From NCBI GenBank assembly GCA_014529385.2, contig CM043952.1, forward strand, positions 150,747,057 through 150,811,056: 64,000 nt of DNA, written 5' to 3'. A program made the translations under genes and the position numbers. The notes beneath the pieces are model-generated. The model saw only the letters and a program-made list of their open reading frames with translations, was not told where the DNA came from and searched no databases. Position 1 is the stretch's first letter; each line of letters begins with the position of its first letter. Shown in pieces: positions 20,944 to 36,100 of the stretch. The DNA comes from Adiantum capillus-veneris. Taxonomy: Eukaryota > Streptophyta > Polypodiopsida > Polypodiales > Pteridaceae.

Positions 20944-21660
20944 ATGGAAACAAGTTTGAAATTGAGTCTTCATGATGTTCGTGATCTTGCTCATGTCACT
21001 CTTTACCAAACTGCTGTTGGCTGCCTCATTTATGTATGCAACACAAGGCTGAATATTCAGTTTGGAGTCTCACAGGTCAGCAGATTAATGCATAGCACAG
21101 GGTCTAAGCATTGGCAGGCTGTCAAGAGGATTTTTCACTATTTGAGTGGCACTTTACATCTTGGCTTGTTTTATCCCAAGGGGAGATTATTGCCACCAGA
21201 TTTACATGATTTTTCAGACTCAGATTGGGATGGTCGTTTTGGCACACGAGTGTCCACAAGTGGTTTTTGTTTCATGCTTGGCAGCTCATGCATATCATGG
21301 TTGAGTAAGAAGCAACCTACCGTCACCACTTCCAATTGTGAGGCTGAGTACAGGGTAGCCTTCACAACTACAATTGACTGTGTATGGCTCACACGCCTTA
21401 TGGCTGATTTGGGTGTTGGACAGGACATTGCCAACACTATCTACACTTACAGTCAGAGCACATTAGTAGTTGCAAGGAACCGAATTTTTCATGCTCATAC
21501 AAAGAACATTGAGGTGCATTCACCACTATGTCAGGGAGAGACTCTCAGCAGGAGAGATCAGCTTGGCTTATGTGCCAACACAAGACAACTTGGCTTATGT
21601 GCCAACACAAGAAAACCTTGCAAATCTTTTCACAAAGGCATCGTCTCATGAGAAGTTCTA
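20944..21660 (+). pseudogene. Outer copia RNase H and end of pol
   Basis: YQTAVGCLIYVCNTRLNIQF, GVSQVSRLMHSTGSKHWQAV, FSDSDWDGRFGTRVSTSGF, SNCEAEYRVAF and TKNIEVHSPL follow the copia RNase H order. A 27-bp direct repeat (CTTGGCTTATGTGCCAACAC) at about 21,560-21,615 shifts the end of the protein. The true C-terminus phrase with ANLFTKASSHEKF is in another frame (21,470-21,658). Confidence 0.82.
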
Positions 21661-21780
21661 AGCTTTTTGCAAAGCTTTGGGCTTACCCCCCTTTGTGGAC
21701 TGATCATGTCATTAGGGCATGGCACTTTCCTATACTGTATGTGCCAACTCTGCTTCACCGTATCACTCCCAGGGGGGATT

Positions 21781-22013
21781 TGTTACCATATACATGTGGT
21801 AGTGATGTGTGAACAGACACATCACTTAGGACCGTCGTGACATTTTTTCCCTCACTAAGAGGTTTTTCCCCCCGTGCATCGTATATACGCCCATCACTTA
21901 GGGCTAACTTATCTTTCCATTGCACACTAAGTAATACACTCTCTGTTGTGTGCCTTGAGATTCCTTTGTCTTCTCCAGGCTGTGTGTGTTTTCCTGCAAC
22001 CCTAATTCCAACA
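21781..22013 (+). repeat. 3' LTR of outer copia
   Basis: 233 bp, TGTTACCATATACATG to AACCCTAATTCCAACA, preceded by the polypurine tract AGGGGGGATT (21,771-21,780) and followed by TCATA. Confidence 0.95.
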
Positions 22014-24560
22014 TCATAAACATCTCTAGGATCAACTTCATCCACCTATTAGCAACAAACATCACTTCAAACAAATCAAAGTTTACTTCAAAGAGAATTA
22101 AAACAGGTTTAATGTGGAAAATAAACTTTGTCACTGTCAAACAATGTTTGTTCAACATCTCCACCACTTCTAGACATGGATTAACAACTTTAGATCCAAC
22201 TATAAAATCAGCTTCTTCAAAAATCTGATTTTTGTGACTTTGTGGAGCTTCAAGTAACAAACTGACAATATGATTTGTTTTCCTCACATTCTGATTGAAT
22301 TCAGACCCCCAAAACAACAATTTATACTCAACTTTATAATATTTTGACAAAAACAAATCACTTCACTCCATTGCAAAAATATCAAAAACACCAAAAACTG
22401 ATGTTTCAAAACTTGGATCGTTGAAAATTTGATTGCATCTTCCTATTAATTTGCACTCAAGAAATACTCCCATCATGTCATATTGATCATTATCCAAAAT
22501 AAAAAAACTCGAGTTAATCATCTGATATTGAACTATTGAATCTAGAAACATCTCATCCAAAGAACTTTAAATCTGTACTCCTTCATTTTCAAATTGTGTA
22601 AAACTCAGCTTTTGCTCCATTTGTACATCCTTAACATTCTCCTCATCAAGAGAAAACAAGAAATCTTCAATCACATTATGTTCCTCAATCAAAATATAAG
22701 AAATACTACATAAAAGGATCTCTTTGATATGTAGAATTCTCCCTTGCTATAGAATCCTTATGTCATTGAGAATAACGACATAAAACCACTAAGATAAAAT
22801 AATATTAGCATCATCTCCTCCATGGCTTAGTCACATAGAGAGATTAAAGCATCTTCATGAGAATTCAAATAATTAGCTTTAGGTACTTGCACAAAATTTA
22901 CATAATCATTAGTAAAAACCATTGCTTCAACAATTGAAAAACCATTAGCAACATTGCATCAAAATATTTTTCATATAAAGAATATAGATCGTCAAGAACA
23001 TCATCAAAACTCATACAAGAATCCTTATAATTGAAAAGATCTTGTAATTGAGGAACTCTATCTTCACAACCCAACTAAAACTCCATAAACTCTTGATCCT
23101 GACTATGAAGACTCAAAAATTTATCAAAGTGATGTATTCTAGGTCCACTCTGATCTAAAATCAGAGCTACACAACAACAAATTGGTATCTTCTTCACCAT
23201 ATTCAAACAAAACATCATCAACTTGTCCATGGTTCTCATCAAAATCATCACAAAAATCAGAATTTGTTTGATAAACAAGCAACTCAATAAAATCCTCTTC
23301 AATCTGAGCACTTCCTGAATCATATTTAGCCTTTAGGAATTGCATAAACTCTTCAAAAAAATCTGAATTATCTTGGAAAACATCAAGTTGCTCATACTTC
23401 TTCTCAAAATCATCACAAAAGCACGCTTTCACATGTAGAACAATCATGTTAGAGAAATTTTCTCCGAATTGAACTTTTGGACCATTTTCAACCCTCTGCA
23501 ACCCCATCAAAGCTTTAAAAAAAATTCTAAAATAGCTTCTATTCTTTTAGATTCAACTTTTGGAAATTTAGGCAAAGTAGCGTGATCTTCAATTTAAGAC
23601 AAATGAACTTCCAAATCAACAAATCTGCTTCATTCTGTTTCTTCCTTCCTTCTTGCATTGCAACATGGAGAAAATTTCAAAATAGAAATGACTTTTGGAA
23701 ATCAAAGTAGCCTGAAACACCACTTGAATATTCAACATGATTATTGTTTTGTGATTGAAAATTTAAGAATTTGCTTTTTTGAAGCATATTCATGATCTAA
23801 GATGGATCCCACTTCTCCTTGAGGTTATGGGATTGAAGATCTACCTCATTAGGATTAAATCATGATATTGATTTAGGGGTTTGGATGGAATTTTGGTGAG
23901 TTCCTTGGCTCACACCCTCCACTACTCCCTTCTTCTCAATCACCATTACTCCTATTGGGTCTCCTCATCATCAAGATGAAGCAAAATTCATCAATCACAT
24001 CATCATCTTCCTTCAATTTGAGATTCTCTAAATTTGTTTGTTGTCACTGATTCCTCATATCTTCTTGATTGTTTATATTTTTTTGACTTTTCAAGATTCC
24101 TTGATTTGCTGATTTTTCATCAACTTTTTGTTGAATTTTGTGAATATCCAACATGCTATCTAATGTTGGATTAGGGGCACTCAAGGATGGTTTTTGGCTC
24201 TCCATCTCTTTGAACTCCTTGACCTCAATCATTGGCAACCAAGTAGGCACACTTTATTCATCACCATCACTAATACTCTGATCACAATCAAAACTATCTT
24301 CATATTTCTCTTTCAAATACACACATGATTTTTGCAAATGCATGATTCCCTTCTTAGTAGAACAAGACTTCTGCCTCCTATCTTTGTGCTCAGACAGATA
24401 ATCTAATGCATCTTCAAGCAAACATTCCAAATCATCTAACTTCTCCTTTGCTACATGCAACTTCTTCCTTGATGATGCTTCTCCCCCCATAGTCAAAGAC
24501 TCAAATGTCATTTGCATTGATGATAGACACATGCGAGTATGAATGTAAAATCCCTACAAA
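22014..24560 (-). pseudogene. Unrecognised acidic coding relic, right part
   Basis: Long - strand frames with acidic, helical composition: 24,532-24,044 (two open stretches in the same frame separated by one TAA; EKLDDLECLLEDALDYLSEH, KEKYEDSFDCDQSISDGDE), 23,510-23,139 (DNSDFFEEFMQFLKAKYDSG, QTNSDFCDDFDENHGQVDD, EYGEEDTNLLLCSSDF) and 22,356-22,014. NSDF-type phrases recur. The outer copia sits in the middle of it. No family is recognised; a decayed host gene, or the extra ORF of a large retroelement, are both possible. Confidence 0.4.
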
Positions 24561-25163
24561 ATTCAAGTCCTAAAAAATATCGCTTAGTTCTTGGATATCT
24601 TTGTGGTCTTGCTAAACGCGACTATAACTAGAGCAGCTTCAACACCAATAGCTCTTCCCTTCTTGCACCCTTCCTCTAACAAATAGCCTTTCCTTGGGCT
24701 CTCTGATATTCAAATTGAATTGAAAATGTATTCTTACATGCCTTTTTATCCTTTGACGTGTAGATACTCTCCACAAAGAAGTCAACGTAGAACACACATG
24801 CATCTCAACCACAAGACCTTGGATGGAACCACACTTCATCCTTGGCTTATAGTAAATATTGGCTAGATTCCAAATTACAAAACCATCTTTGATGATCTTG
24901 GTGATGTCCTGCCATACTGAAAGTGAATTGGCCAAGGAAATCTCATTGACCTCGTTGGGATTGGGCCATTACACATTTGAGAATGCTGGCCAGGCACTTC
25001 TGCAGCTTGAGAGAAACCATGGACTTCACGCGAGGTGACACTCACTATTTTCCCGTCTCTCTCTCTCTCTCTCTCTCTCTGAATGGACACATACTTAGGC
25101 CCTGTCTTTGATTCTATCGATAGAGTGTATGTGGAATGTAGCTTGACAATGGGGACCACTAGA
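24561..25163. other. No recognisable gene
   Basis: No convincing coding sequence. A pure CT run is at 25,057-25,080. Confidence 0.5.
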
Positions 25164-25302
25164 ATGGTATAACCTCTCTATCACACAAGTGTGGTAGATT
25201 CGTTATGCCATTTCCCACTTGAGTAACAGGTCTTGAGTTCAACTCTCCTCGTCGGATAGATCTTTAAGGTCACTCGAGATAGTTTCCTACGATGTTAAAA
25301 TT
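25164..25302 (+). repeat. SINE-like repeat, copy 1
   Basis: About 140 bp starting AATGGTATAACC, with an A-box-like TGTGGTAGATT and, about 45 bp later, GGTCTTGAGTTCAACTC, which resembles a pol III B box (GGTTCRANNCC). Ends GATGTTAAAATTCTTGTG and runs into a short TG-rich tail. Together these suggest a tRNA-derived SINE; the boxes are imperfect. Confidence 0.45.
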
Positions 25303-25336
25303 CTTGTGTGTGTGGGTGTGCTAATAAAGAGGAAAA

Positions 25337-25476
25337 TGGTATAATCTTTCTATCACCGAAGTGTGGTAGATTGGTTATGCCATTTCCCTCTTGAATAAGA
25401 GGTCTTGAGTTCAACTCTCCTTGCCAGATAGATTTTTAAGTTCTCTTGGGATAGTTTCCTACGAAGTTAAAATTCT
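25337..25476 (+). repeat. SINE-like repeat, copy 2
   Basis: Same 140-bp unit as at 25,164 (AATGGTATAATC, TGTGGTAGATTGG, GGTCTTGAGTTCAACTC, GAAGTTAAAATTCT) with about fifteen differences. It is followed at once by a CT microsatellite (25,485-25,529). The two copies lie 173 bp apart in direct orientation. Confidence 0.5.
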
Positions 25477-25481
25477 CTCCT

Positions 25482-25788
<307 letters not shown>

Positions 25789-25789
25789 T

Positions 25790-26289
25790 ATACCGACTGA
25801 AGTTGAAGCTGGAGGCAAAGATGGGCCACCCATTAGGCGGATAAGTACACCCCAGCCTTCACCTTGCGGGTTAGAGCCACCAAGTGTTCTGGTAACGGAG
25901 ATGGCATTAAGTTGCTCTCTCTTCTTGGCAACGGTAAAATGAACTTTGACAATTTCTGTAGAGGAAGATACTTCATCGACAGAAAGAATGCAACTTACAT
26001 GGTCATGTGGGACAGGGAGGGTACTCATGAGCTGAGATTGAAGCTTGAGGGCAATCTACTCCTCATCATCAGCAGAAGACCAATCAAGCTGGATTCTGTA
26101 CTTGCAAAGAGTAGTGGGATCTGCTCCTGAAGTAGTCGAAGTTGCAGTGGATGGTAATGTTGGTACTGATGATGCAGATAAAGTGGATGATGGCAGTGGA
26201 AGAGGAGGCGGTAATGGAAAGATTGGGTCGCTTGGGTTTATAGGCTGCCCATTTTTTAAGAGGATGGGGAGCGCAAGCTCCGTCATCAC
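25790..26289 (-). pseudogene. Small plant gene relic between two GA tracts
   Basis: On the - strand an ATG at 26,289 opens MMTELALPILLKNGQPINPS, a Pro/Ser-rich stretch, then CKYRIQLDWSSADDEE, a TAG at 26,056-26,058, and in the same frame IALKLQSQLMSTLPVPHDHV, then EIVKVHFTVAKKREQLNAIS, VTRTLGG and GVLIRLMGG. The single stop looks like CAG to TAG. The core (R.QLDWS, ALKLQSQLM..LP, a K/R-rich strand and G.G...RL) reads like a conserved plant protein of unknown function; I cannot name it from memory with certainty. The frame then runs into the CT tract, so no normal stop is left. No intron is seen, so a retrocopy or single-exon gene is possible. Confidence 0.45.
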
Positions 26290-26376
26290 AGGCCCCGTTT
26301 CATGCTCACTCTCACCATAGCCAAGAACAAGATGGAACAGATTGATATGGAGCCGTCGCTAGACAGAGAGAGAGAG

Positions 26377-26548
<172 letters not shown>

Positions 26549-26671
26549 CATCCTTTCATCGTTGCGCTGTAGCATGGATTTGTAGCATGGGAATAGGCAA
26601 GAAAAAACAGTGACGTGAAAATACCTATAGCCATCCATGCCGGCGTGGATGGCTAGAGGTAGTTCATTTTT

Positions 26672-26740
26672 GGGATAATTACCAAAATACCCCTTTAATT
26701 TGTGGAAATTCCCAAAATACCTTTCAAATTAAAAAGAATC
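26672..26740 (+). repeat. Left terminal inverted repeat
   Basis: Contains ACCAAAATACCCCTTTAATT and AATTCCCAAAATACCTTTC; its reverse complement is at the right end. Confidence 0.85.
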
Positions 26741-27483
26741 CCAATGCCACTGGCTCCGCTGATATTATATTCATCGGATACTCCTCAGATTCGAGTTCTG
26801 AGTTGAGATCTATCTCACTGTAAAAGGCGGATGAGGAGTTCGAATGCGTGACATAATTATGGTACGACCTCACAATGTTCTCGTAGCCAACACAGCATGC
26901 AATAGGTGTTGCGATGTTTGAGCACAATTCCCTGCATATAAAAAATAGCTTGAACCTCCTGCGCCCCCATAGCTGCCAGTTTCCTGTGCGACAGGATGCA
27001 GAGGAGCTGCAGCATGTGGCTGGAGCATGAGCAGCCAAATTCGCCTCGCATCTCCCCCCTCGCTCAGACGTTTGTCTGCAAACTTCGACACCTCCCATTC
27101 AACTTCAAAATGGATCTCACATGATTCTATCGTTTTTCTCGATTTTCCCCAGCTGGGTACCCACTACTTTGTCATAAATTCCCAAAATGCCTTTCAAATT
27201 TTCCAAAATTCCCAAAATACCCCTAGTTGTGAGAGTAAATTTATCCGAATATTAAAAATTTTGTAGCTTTTCATAAGAAGATTGATTGTCTATCAATACA
27301 AGATACTTAAACTAGAATCTGAGCTAGTTATGTAGGTTTTGGAGATGAATTGCTTCATTATTTTTAGACATAATTGTCTTTTTTTGGGAGGTAATTTGTG
27401 ACAAATTACATGCTAAGCACTAAAAATGGATCTCCATTGTCAAAAAAGAATAAAGATTAGGAAATTGTGAACAATCCAACTAA

Positions 27484-27574
27484 AATAGATACAAGGGTAT
27501 TTTGGGAATTTTTGAAATTTGAGGTGTATTTTGCGACTTCCCACAAATTAGAGGGGTATTTTGGTGATTTTCCC
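27484..27574 (-). repeat. Right terminal inverted repeat
   Basis: On the - strand reads GGGAAAATCACCAAAATACC, continuing CCTCTAATTTGTGGGAAGTC, paired with the left end. Confidence 0.85.
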
Positions 27575-27608
27575 TTCATTTTTTGAACAATCGTGCCAAT
27601 GTTTGCAG

Positions 27609-27895
27609 GAGTGACGGGTAAAGATTTCCATTCCACGCCGGCGCGGATGGCTATAGGCAATTCCATTATGCACCAAATAATTTTCTTGTTACATGTGGCG
27701 CTCATACAAGGCAAATGAAACAACCCTGCTAGCTACCTGTACAAACTCATAGGTAAAGATTTCCATTAGAAACTTGCATGTAGCCATTCGCACCGGTTTA
27801 GATGGCTATACACACTTCCATTATGTACCAAATAACTTTCTTGTCACACGTGGGTACTCTTACAAGGCAAGTTGAACACCCTAGCTAACACACAT
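27609..27895. repeat. Direct tandem repeat of about 140 bp, two units
   Basis: Units starting GGTAAAGATTTCCATT at about 27,617 and 27,753 share TTCCATTATG..CCAAATAA, TTTCTTGT and ACAAGGCAA words. A related GCCGGCGTGGATGGCTA word also occurs left of the Mutator-type element at 26,639, so the element inserted into one member of this repeat family. Confidence 0.7.
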
Positions 27896-30836
<2,941 letters not shown>

Positions 30837-30929
30837 TCTCTCTCTCTCTCTCTCTCTCCCTATAACTTCTAGCTAGGTGCACACCCAAGCTTGATGGGGG
30901 AGAGGTTGGGTGGGTGCTCAACTAGACGT

Positions 30930-30985
<56 letters not shown>

Positions 30986-31061
30986 GGAAGAGAGAGAAGG
31001 AGGTATATAAAAAGGGGGAGGGGATAGAGGAAGAGAGAGATAGAGGTACAGAGAGCGGTAT

Positions 31062-31113
<52 letters not shown>

Positions 31114-31121
31114 GGGGGGGG
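30837..31121. repeat. Microsatellite cluster with G tract
   Basis: (CT)n 30,837-30,859; (GA)n 30,930-30,981; (GT)n 31,063-31,079; (GA)n to 31,102; then 19 consecutive G at 31,103-31,121. The open frames here are repeat artefacts. Confidence 0.95.
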
Positions 31122-32858
31122 AGAGAGAAAAAAAAAGCTCGCTCCAAAAGTGTTTTTTTAAATAAAATTTGGTTAGTTGAGAAATATCTGAAAAAAGATC
31201 GCTCCAAACCTCAACTCATTCCATATCATCCCATTATCCTCCTCCTATGGAAAGAACACATGAACATTCATAGAGCCACAAATTTAAAAAGCTCACTCAA
31301 AACCTCAACTTGTTCCATATCGTCCGATTGTCCTCCTCCTATGGAAAACACACATGAGTCACAAATCCATCTATATCACATTACCTTCCCAAGTATGCAA
31401 TAAAACCTGAAGCCCTTAGAAAACTGAACCTCTCAACAGATGATGCTGCAAGGCTTGGACTTCATGGCCTAGATGAAGTCAAGCTCCTATTGATTGCAGG
31501 CTCAATATTTTCAAAGCCAATCCTATTATCACAATAGCGAATGCGTTGAATACATCGACTCCTCCCCACCATCACTTGGTCAAAAGTTGCTATCTCACGG
31601 CTAGGCTATCGTCATCATCCAATTGATTTATATTGTGCAAGGCCATTGCATCTAGGAAGAATCACATTCTATAACAACATTGTCATTATGATCCAATGCC
31701 TTATTCGATTTTCAGAATACGATCCGGACCACCAAATAGAGGGATTCTTCTTCAACATCTTATTACAAAAAGTTCCTTTTAGAAATGAGGTGGAGGTTCT
31801 CTCCCCAAAAAAACATCCTCTTCCTACTTTCTGAGGTGCAAGATCCATGGGTTAATTCTCAATGACAAAGACTTAGAGATTTATATAAATGAACACATGA
31901 AACGCAACATGATCGTGTCTAAAAATGCTAGACATACTATAGATTTCATAAAACAAAAATTATTCCTCAGCCATGAAAATCCAGTCACATGTGCAGTAGA
32001 TCAACTTATCAAGCCAAAAATCTCCCAAAGTCATATAGAATGCTCTAGCTACTTCAAGAATTCCATGAAACCAAAATGTAGCTCACTTCATAGCAACAAA
32101 CCATCTTCAAGGAGATATCAAGGTTGAACAAAGGTCTACATATCATACCACGAGCACCAGGGTGTGGAAAGATGTTCCTCATCAAATACTTGACTTCAAT
32201 GCATGGCATACTCTAAATTTGATAAAACAAAAATTCATCCTTGGTCGTTGTCTGGGGTCCACTCAGGGAAACACTTATCACATCTTTGAAAGAGACAGAA
32301 CCAAGATGGAATGTCAATTCTAGGAAACAAGTGACTCGACTAGGGCATGGAGACATGCCAAGAGGTTGTCAGGCTCTTGTTTGAACACAACACACTCCAC
32401 TATGACACTCTATGTGCACTCAATCTACTGAAATCTATGATCATGTTTTTCGGATCTCTTACCTATCCACATGCAAATCCTTGAGCAAATCAACTCCGAT
32501 TGACCCCAAACTTCATAGCCAACATATTGGGATTATATAGAACATATTTTGGTTGTCAGACTTGTAGTTGGAATCCAAAAATACATAAATCAATTTTCTT
32601 GAGGTAGTCTGATGTAGGTCAGCATTTCGAAACTCATATGTACCTAATTGGTTCTCCTAAGTGCCAAGAATCACATGCAATTGATAGAATCTCAAAATGA
32701 CACTCGGATAGAGATAAAAGTGACTTGGAAGGTCGTACATGTAGTTGCTCGGTTTTTGCGTGATGCTTGCAATGTAGGTATCCGCACAAAGATCTTGACA
32801 AGACAAGACAAACACAATGGTACCCTTGGAATTCCGATGCGACAATCGTGCGGTGCGG
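31122..32858. other. No recognisable gene
   Basis: Two related words (ATAAAACAAAAATTATTCCTC near 31,950 and ATAAAACAAAAATTCATCCTT near 32,222) suggest a diverged repeat. No family is recognised in any frame. Confidence 0.45.
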
Positions 32859-33176
32859 TGTGAGCAATTCAAAAACACAGTAGAAGAGAAGACACACAAC
32901 GTACAAAGCAAAACCTTACCTGTTCATTCATTCATAATAATGATCATTCAAAAAACATTACAAGATTACCTTTTATAATCTGTCTTTGGGTTTCATGGTA
33001 CCAAAGCAAGCTTTTCCATAATCTCATTAATAATTACATTCTCAACTTCACATTACATTCGGGTATAAATATAGATTGCGAGAGAAGTCAACATCGCTTG
33101 AAATTACAATTACAGTTACATGAGTGATAGATTTTAGGAGAATCTTTGTTGGAATCTTTGTTGAAATATTCCAACA
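32859..33176 (-). repeat. Possible 3' LTR of a minus-strand retroelement
   Basis: On the - strand a purine tract AGGAGGGGGAAAG (33,177-33,189) is followed by TGTTGGAATATTTCAAC, the pattern polypurine tract plus LTR start. A TATA-like TATATTTATA lies about 105 bp further on (33,064-33,073). The far end is uncertain; CA ends occur near 32,859 and 32,838. No partner LTR was found by eye. Confidence 0.55.
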
Positions 33177-33189
33177 CTTTCCCCCTCCT
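33177..33189 (-). other. Polypurine tract (minus strand)
   Basis: AGGAGGGGGAAAG on the - strand, directly before TGTTGG. Marks the 3' end of a retroelement whose body lies to the right. Confidence 0.6.
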
Positions 33190-33199
33190 ATTTCATGTC

Positions 33200-36100
33200 G
33201 TCCCTGACAAGAGTCAAAATCGTAGTTGATGGCGGAGGTAAGGTCGTCTTTTGAGGTACCACCTTGATTTTTCTTGTAACCCTTCTTGATATTTCATTGC
33301 TATATCTTTGTCTTTAGGAGCAAATGGCCTCACAGTGTCAGCAAAAAGTTTCTCCATTGCATGATAGCTTACAAAAAAATGCGCTCTGTTGTTGTTGACC
33401 TCAGACCTAAATAGTCTAGTGTTCAATGTGAAAAAACTTGTATAGAAAGCCTCTTCAAAAGTGCTCATGAAGTATGATTGCATGAACATCAAGCGGGCCA
33501 AGAAGCCATGCAAAATGCACTCATCTCTCTATTGATTGAGATCATAAACTAACCTTTATTTCCTTTGGGAAAGGACATAGTTATGCAGGTGGCCATCATT
33601 CTGCAAATCTTTCTTAGCATTGGGCAGGTCAGATCTAGAAGTCCTTCATACATTTTGACAGTTGCCTATAGAGTGCTAAGCATATACTTTTCATTCAATC
33701 TCTGCTTCTCTTTGGGTCCTCGCAAGACTAGGTAATTTAGCCAGTTGAAATGTTGTTTTTGCATGTCTTCATGCTGGATCCATGTCCGCAGTCTAGGCAC
33801 TGGGCACATCCTTTTCTATTGTTGTTGGTGCTCTCATCATGTTAATTTGATACTTTGGATGCTTATCTAGCCATTCCAACCTCCATTTGGGTTGTCTTTC
33901 TTGCGGTTGAACTTCTAGCATCTCCTACTCTATGGCCGCCTTCCTTTGGATACAGACGAGAATGGGAGAGAGTGGGTATACCAATCTTTATCAATAGTAG
34001 TGGGTGGAGGAGCTGCATATTGACTGAGTGGAGGAGATGGATCTCCCATTCCATGGCCTTTCTCTAGTGCTGTTCTTCTATGCCTGCAATTCTCCCCTTT
34101 ATCTCAGATATAGCCTCCTCAATCATTCTATATGCCCTTTTTGCCATTGTTTCGTGTGCAGTTCTTTCCTCTACTCTTCTATGTTGAGTTGTATTGTTTT
34201 CTAGAACATCTTGTGTTGCATGGTGCTTTGCTTTATCCCGATCTTTACTTGTTGTGGGGCAAGTGGCTTGAGAGGATGACCCTTGCTGTTGAGTCTATGG
34301 TGGTCCCTCTTGGGAACCTCCCTCTTTCTGTGTGTCATCCTACTAACCTTGGTCATCATTTCCATGTTCTCCTTTATTAGGGAAATCTTGTTGCATGCAC
34401 TCCAGGTTTGCCAGTAGGGCATCCACTTGTGCTTCCAAATCCTCATTTTCCTTTCTGAGGGCAGCAATCTCTATTTGAAGTGCTTCTTGCCTAGCCAAGG
34501 CAATGGTTGTGGTGTCTTGTCTCATCCTCTCTAGCACCCTAACTAATCTCTCTAGCTAAAAAATTCTTGAGCTTGCATATGATGGTGTTGTACTTGTCTC
34601 TGCCACCAGCCTTGTCAACCGCAAATTTGCCTTGATTTTGACGATGCAACATTGGGCCCTAAGCTCCTCTTCTGCACTGACTAGCTGTATCTTTGTCATT
34701 GCAAGCTGGTTTTCAAGTGTATCTGCTTGATTGTAAACTTTCGTAAAAATTGATTCCAGATCACTAATTACTTCTTTGTGGATGACAACAACTCTTTTCA
34801 TTGCATCTATTTATTCCTGAGCTGTAGCTAACTTCTATTTTCGTGGGAGCAACTGTCAGCTCCTCTTGTTCATTTCTGAGAGTATGGAGTTCAACATATA
34901 CTTTTGTGAGCTCACTTTGTAGTGTAAGGATAGCATTTTGATCTTGAGCATGCTCTTGCATTTCCACATTGTACATATCTATAGCCACTCTTAGCAACGC
35001 ATGGTAGTAGGGGTTGACCAAGCTCCATTGATGTGTTGAGGTGCTTAGTATTGGCACTAGTTGTTGTATTTATTTTATTACTATAGGTGGATTTTGTGGC
35101 GTAGGGAAGTTGTCTTGATCTTTGGTTTTGCCTTGTGTGTCTTGCCTTGCAAGGCCTTGGGTTAAGAGGTGTCCCCTTGTGTTGTCTCATTTCCGTAATC
35201 TTCATAGAAATGGTGCTCTGACTGAGATTGGGAACTCTCTTGAGTTGTCAGAAGAGTTGGGTCTTTCCTCTACCTCTTTGAATCCTCTGCAACCTTTTGA
35301 GTCACTTCCTTTGCAAGCTTTGCTCGCTCCATCTGTGCCCATATTTCTTCTAAGTGATCTGCATCGATAGGAGTAGTTGATGGGTTCTTTGTCCGCACTC
35401 TACATGGCGCCCACTTTTCTGCAAAGTCACTTAATCGACTCTTTTTGTTTTGAATTCTTTGGCTAACCTCTCCTCTCCGGCTTGCTTCTAAGATTTCTCC
35501 TCCATCCCTAGTTTGGGCATCGGCATGGGCTTCATACCCATCCAGTCTTCTTGCACATCTTTAGAGGAGTTAGATTCTCATACTTTCCTTTTGGAGCGTG
35601 TTTTGGAAGTGATCTAAGTTAATACCGATTTAGTCATTTCCTCCTCACTCTCTTCCTCTTGAAGCTGAATCCAATCATTTTGTGTTGGAGCTTCTGAAAG
35701 GTCTTGAGAAACTCCGATAGCCTGATATGCTTTTCTTGTCAAAACCTCTAGAGCTGATAGATAGGTGAGCCTAGAATGTTTCCTTTTCTTTGTCAGCAAC
35801 TCGAGCAAGTACTGGGTGTGGTCAACGGTCATCGACATGTTTTCCTAGCAAGCCCAGGTGTAATTTGTTGCCACCTTATGGTTGGGTGTTGTATACGTTC
35901 TTGGTCGTTTGTCGTTTATGTCAAATAATTGCATGAATATGCGGGTGGGTAGCTCCACTTTTTGGCATGTCATATCTGCAAAGTTGGCTGCAAGTCCCTT
36001 TTTCACGAACACTTCCACCCCCATCTCCTTCTTTCCCTTCATAATTGCTCCTCTATTCGACAAATCTAGGGCTTCAACAATGAGCTCAGAAGTGATCTTG

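Larger units (their letters stand above)
11460..22013 (+). mobile_element. Outer Ty1-copia retrotransposon, complete but dead, carrying a nested element
   Basis: Bounded by LTRs 11,460-11,687 and 21,781-22,013 (both TGTTACC...CCAACA), with a primer site at 11,690, a polypurine tract at 21,771-21,780 and a perfect 5-bp target duplication TCATA. Gene order is gag, protease, integrase, RT, RNase H, which defines copia. Gag is split at 12,286/17,803 by the inner copia; taking the inner element and one target copy away restores an open gag frame across the junction. Many stops and frameshifts, and clearly diverged LTRs, show that it is old. Confidence 0.95.
26672..27574. mobile_element. Mutator-type TIR element, non-autonomous, 903 bp
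   Basis: The left end GGGATAATTACCAAAATACC, continuing through TTTAATTTGTGGAAATTCCC, is matched in inverse orientation by the right end (27,484-27,574) with few mismatches over about 60-90 bp. A perfect 9-bp direct repeat TTCATTTTT flanks it (26,663-26,671 and 27,575-27,583). Long TIRs and a 9-bp duplication are typical of Mutator-like elements. The inside (26,740-27,110) is richer in GC than the ends and could be captured host DNA; no transposase is present. An extra copy of the TIR motif occurs at about 27,180-27,230. Confidence 0.85.

Noticed and set aside
26860-27100. Captured exon of a known replication or other host protein inside the Mutator-type element
   Set aside because: Minus-strand frames were compared from memory with several families without a convincing match.
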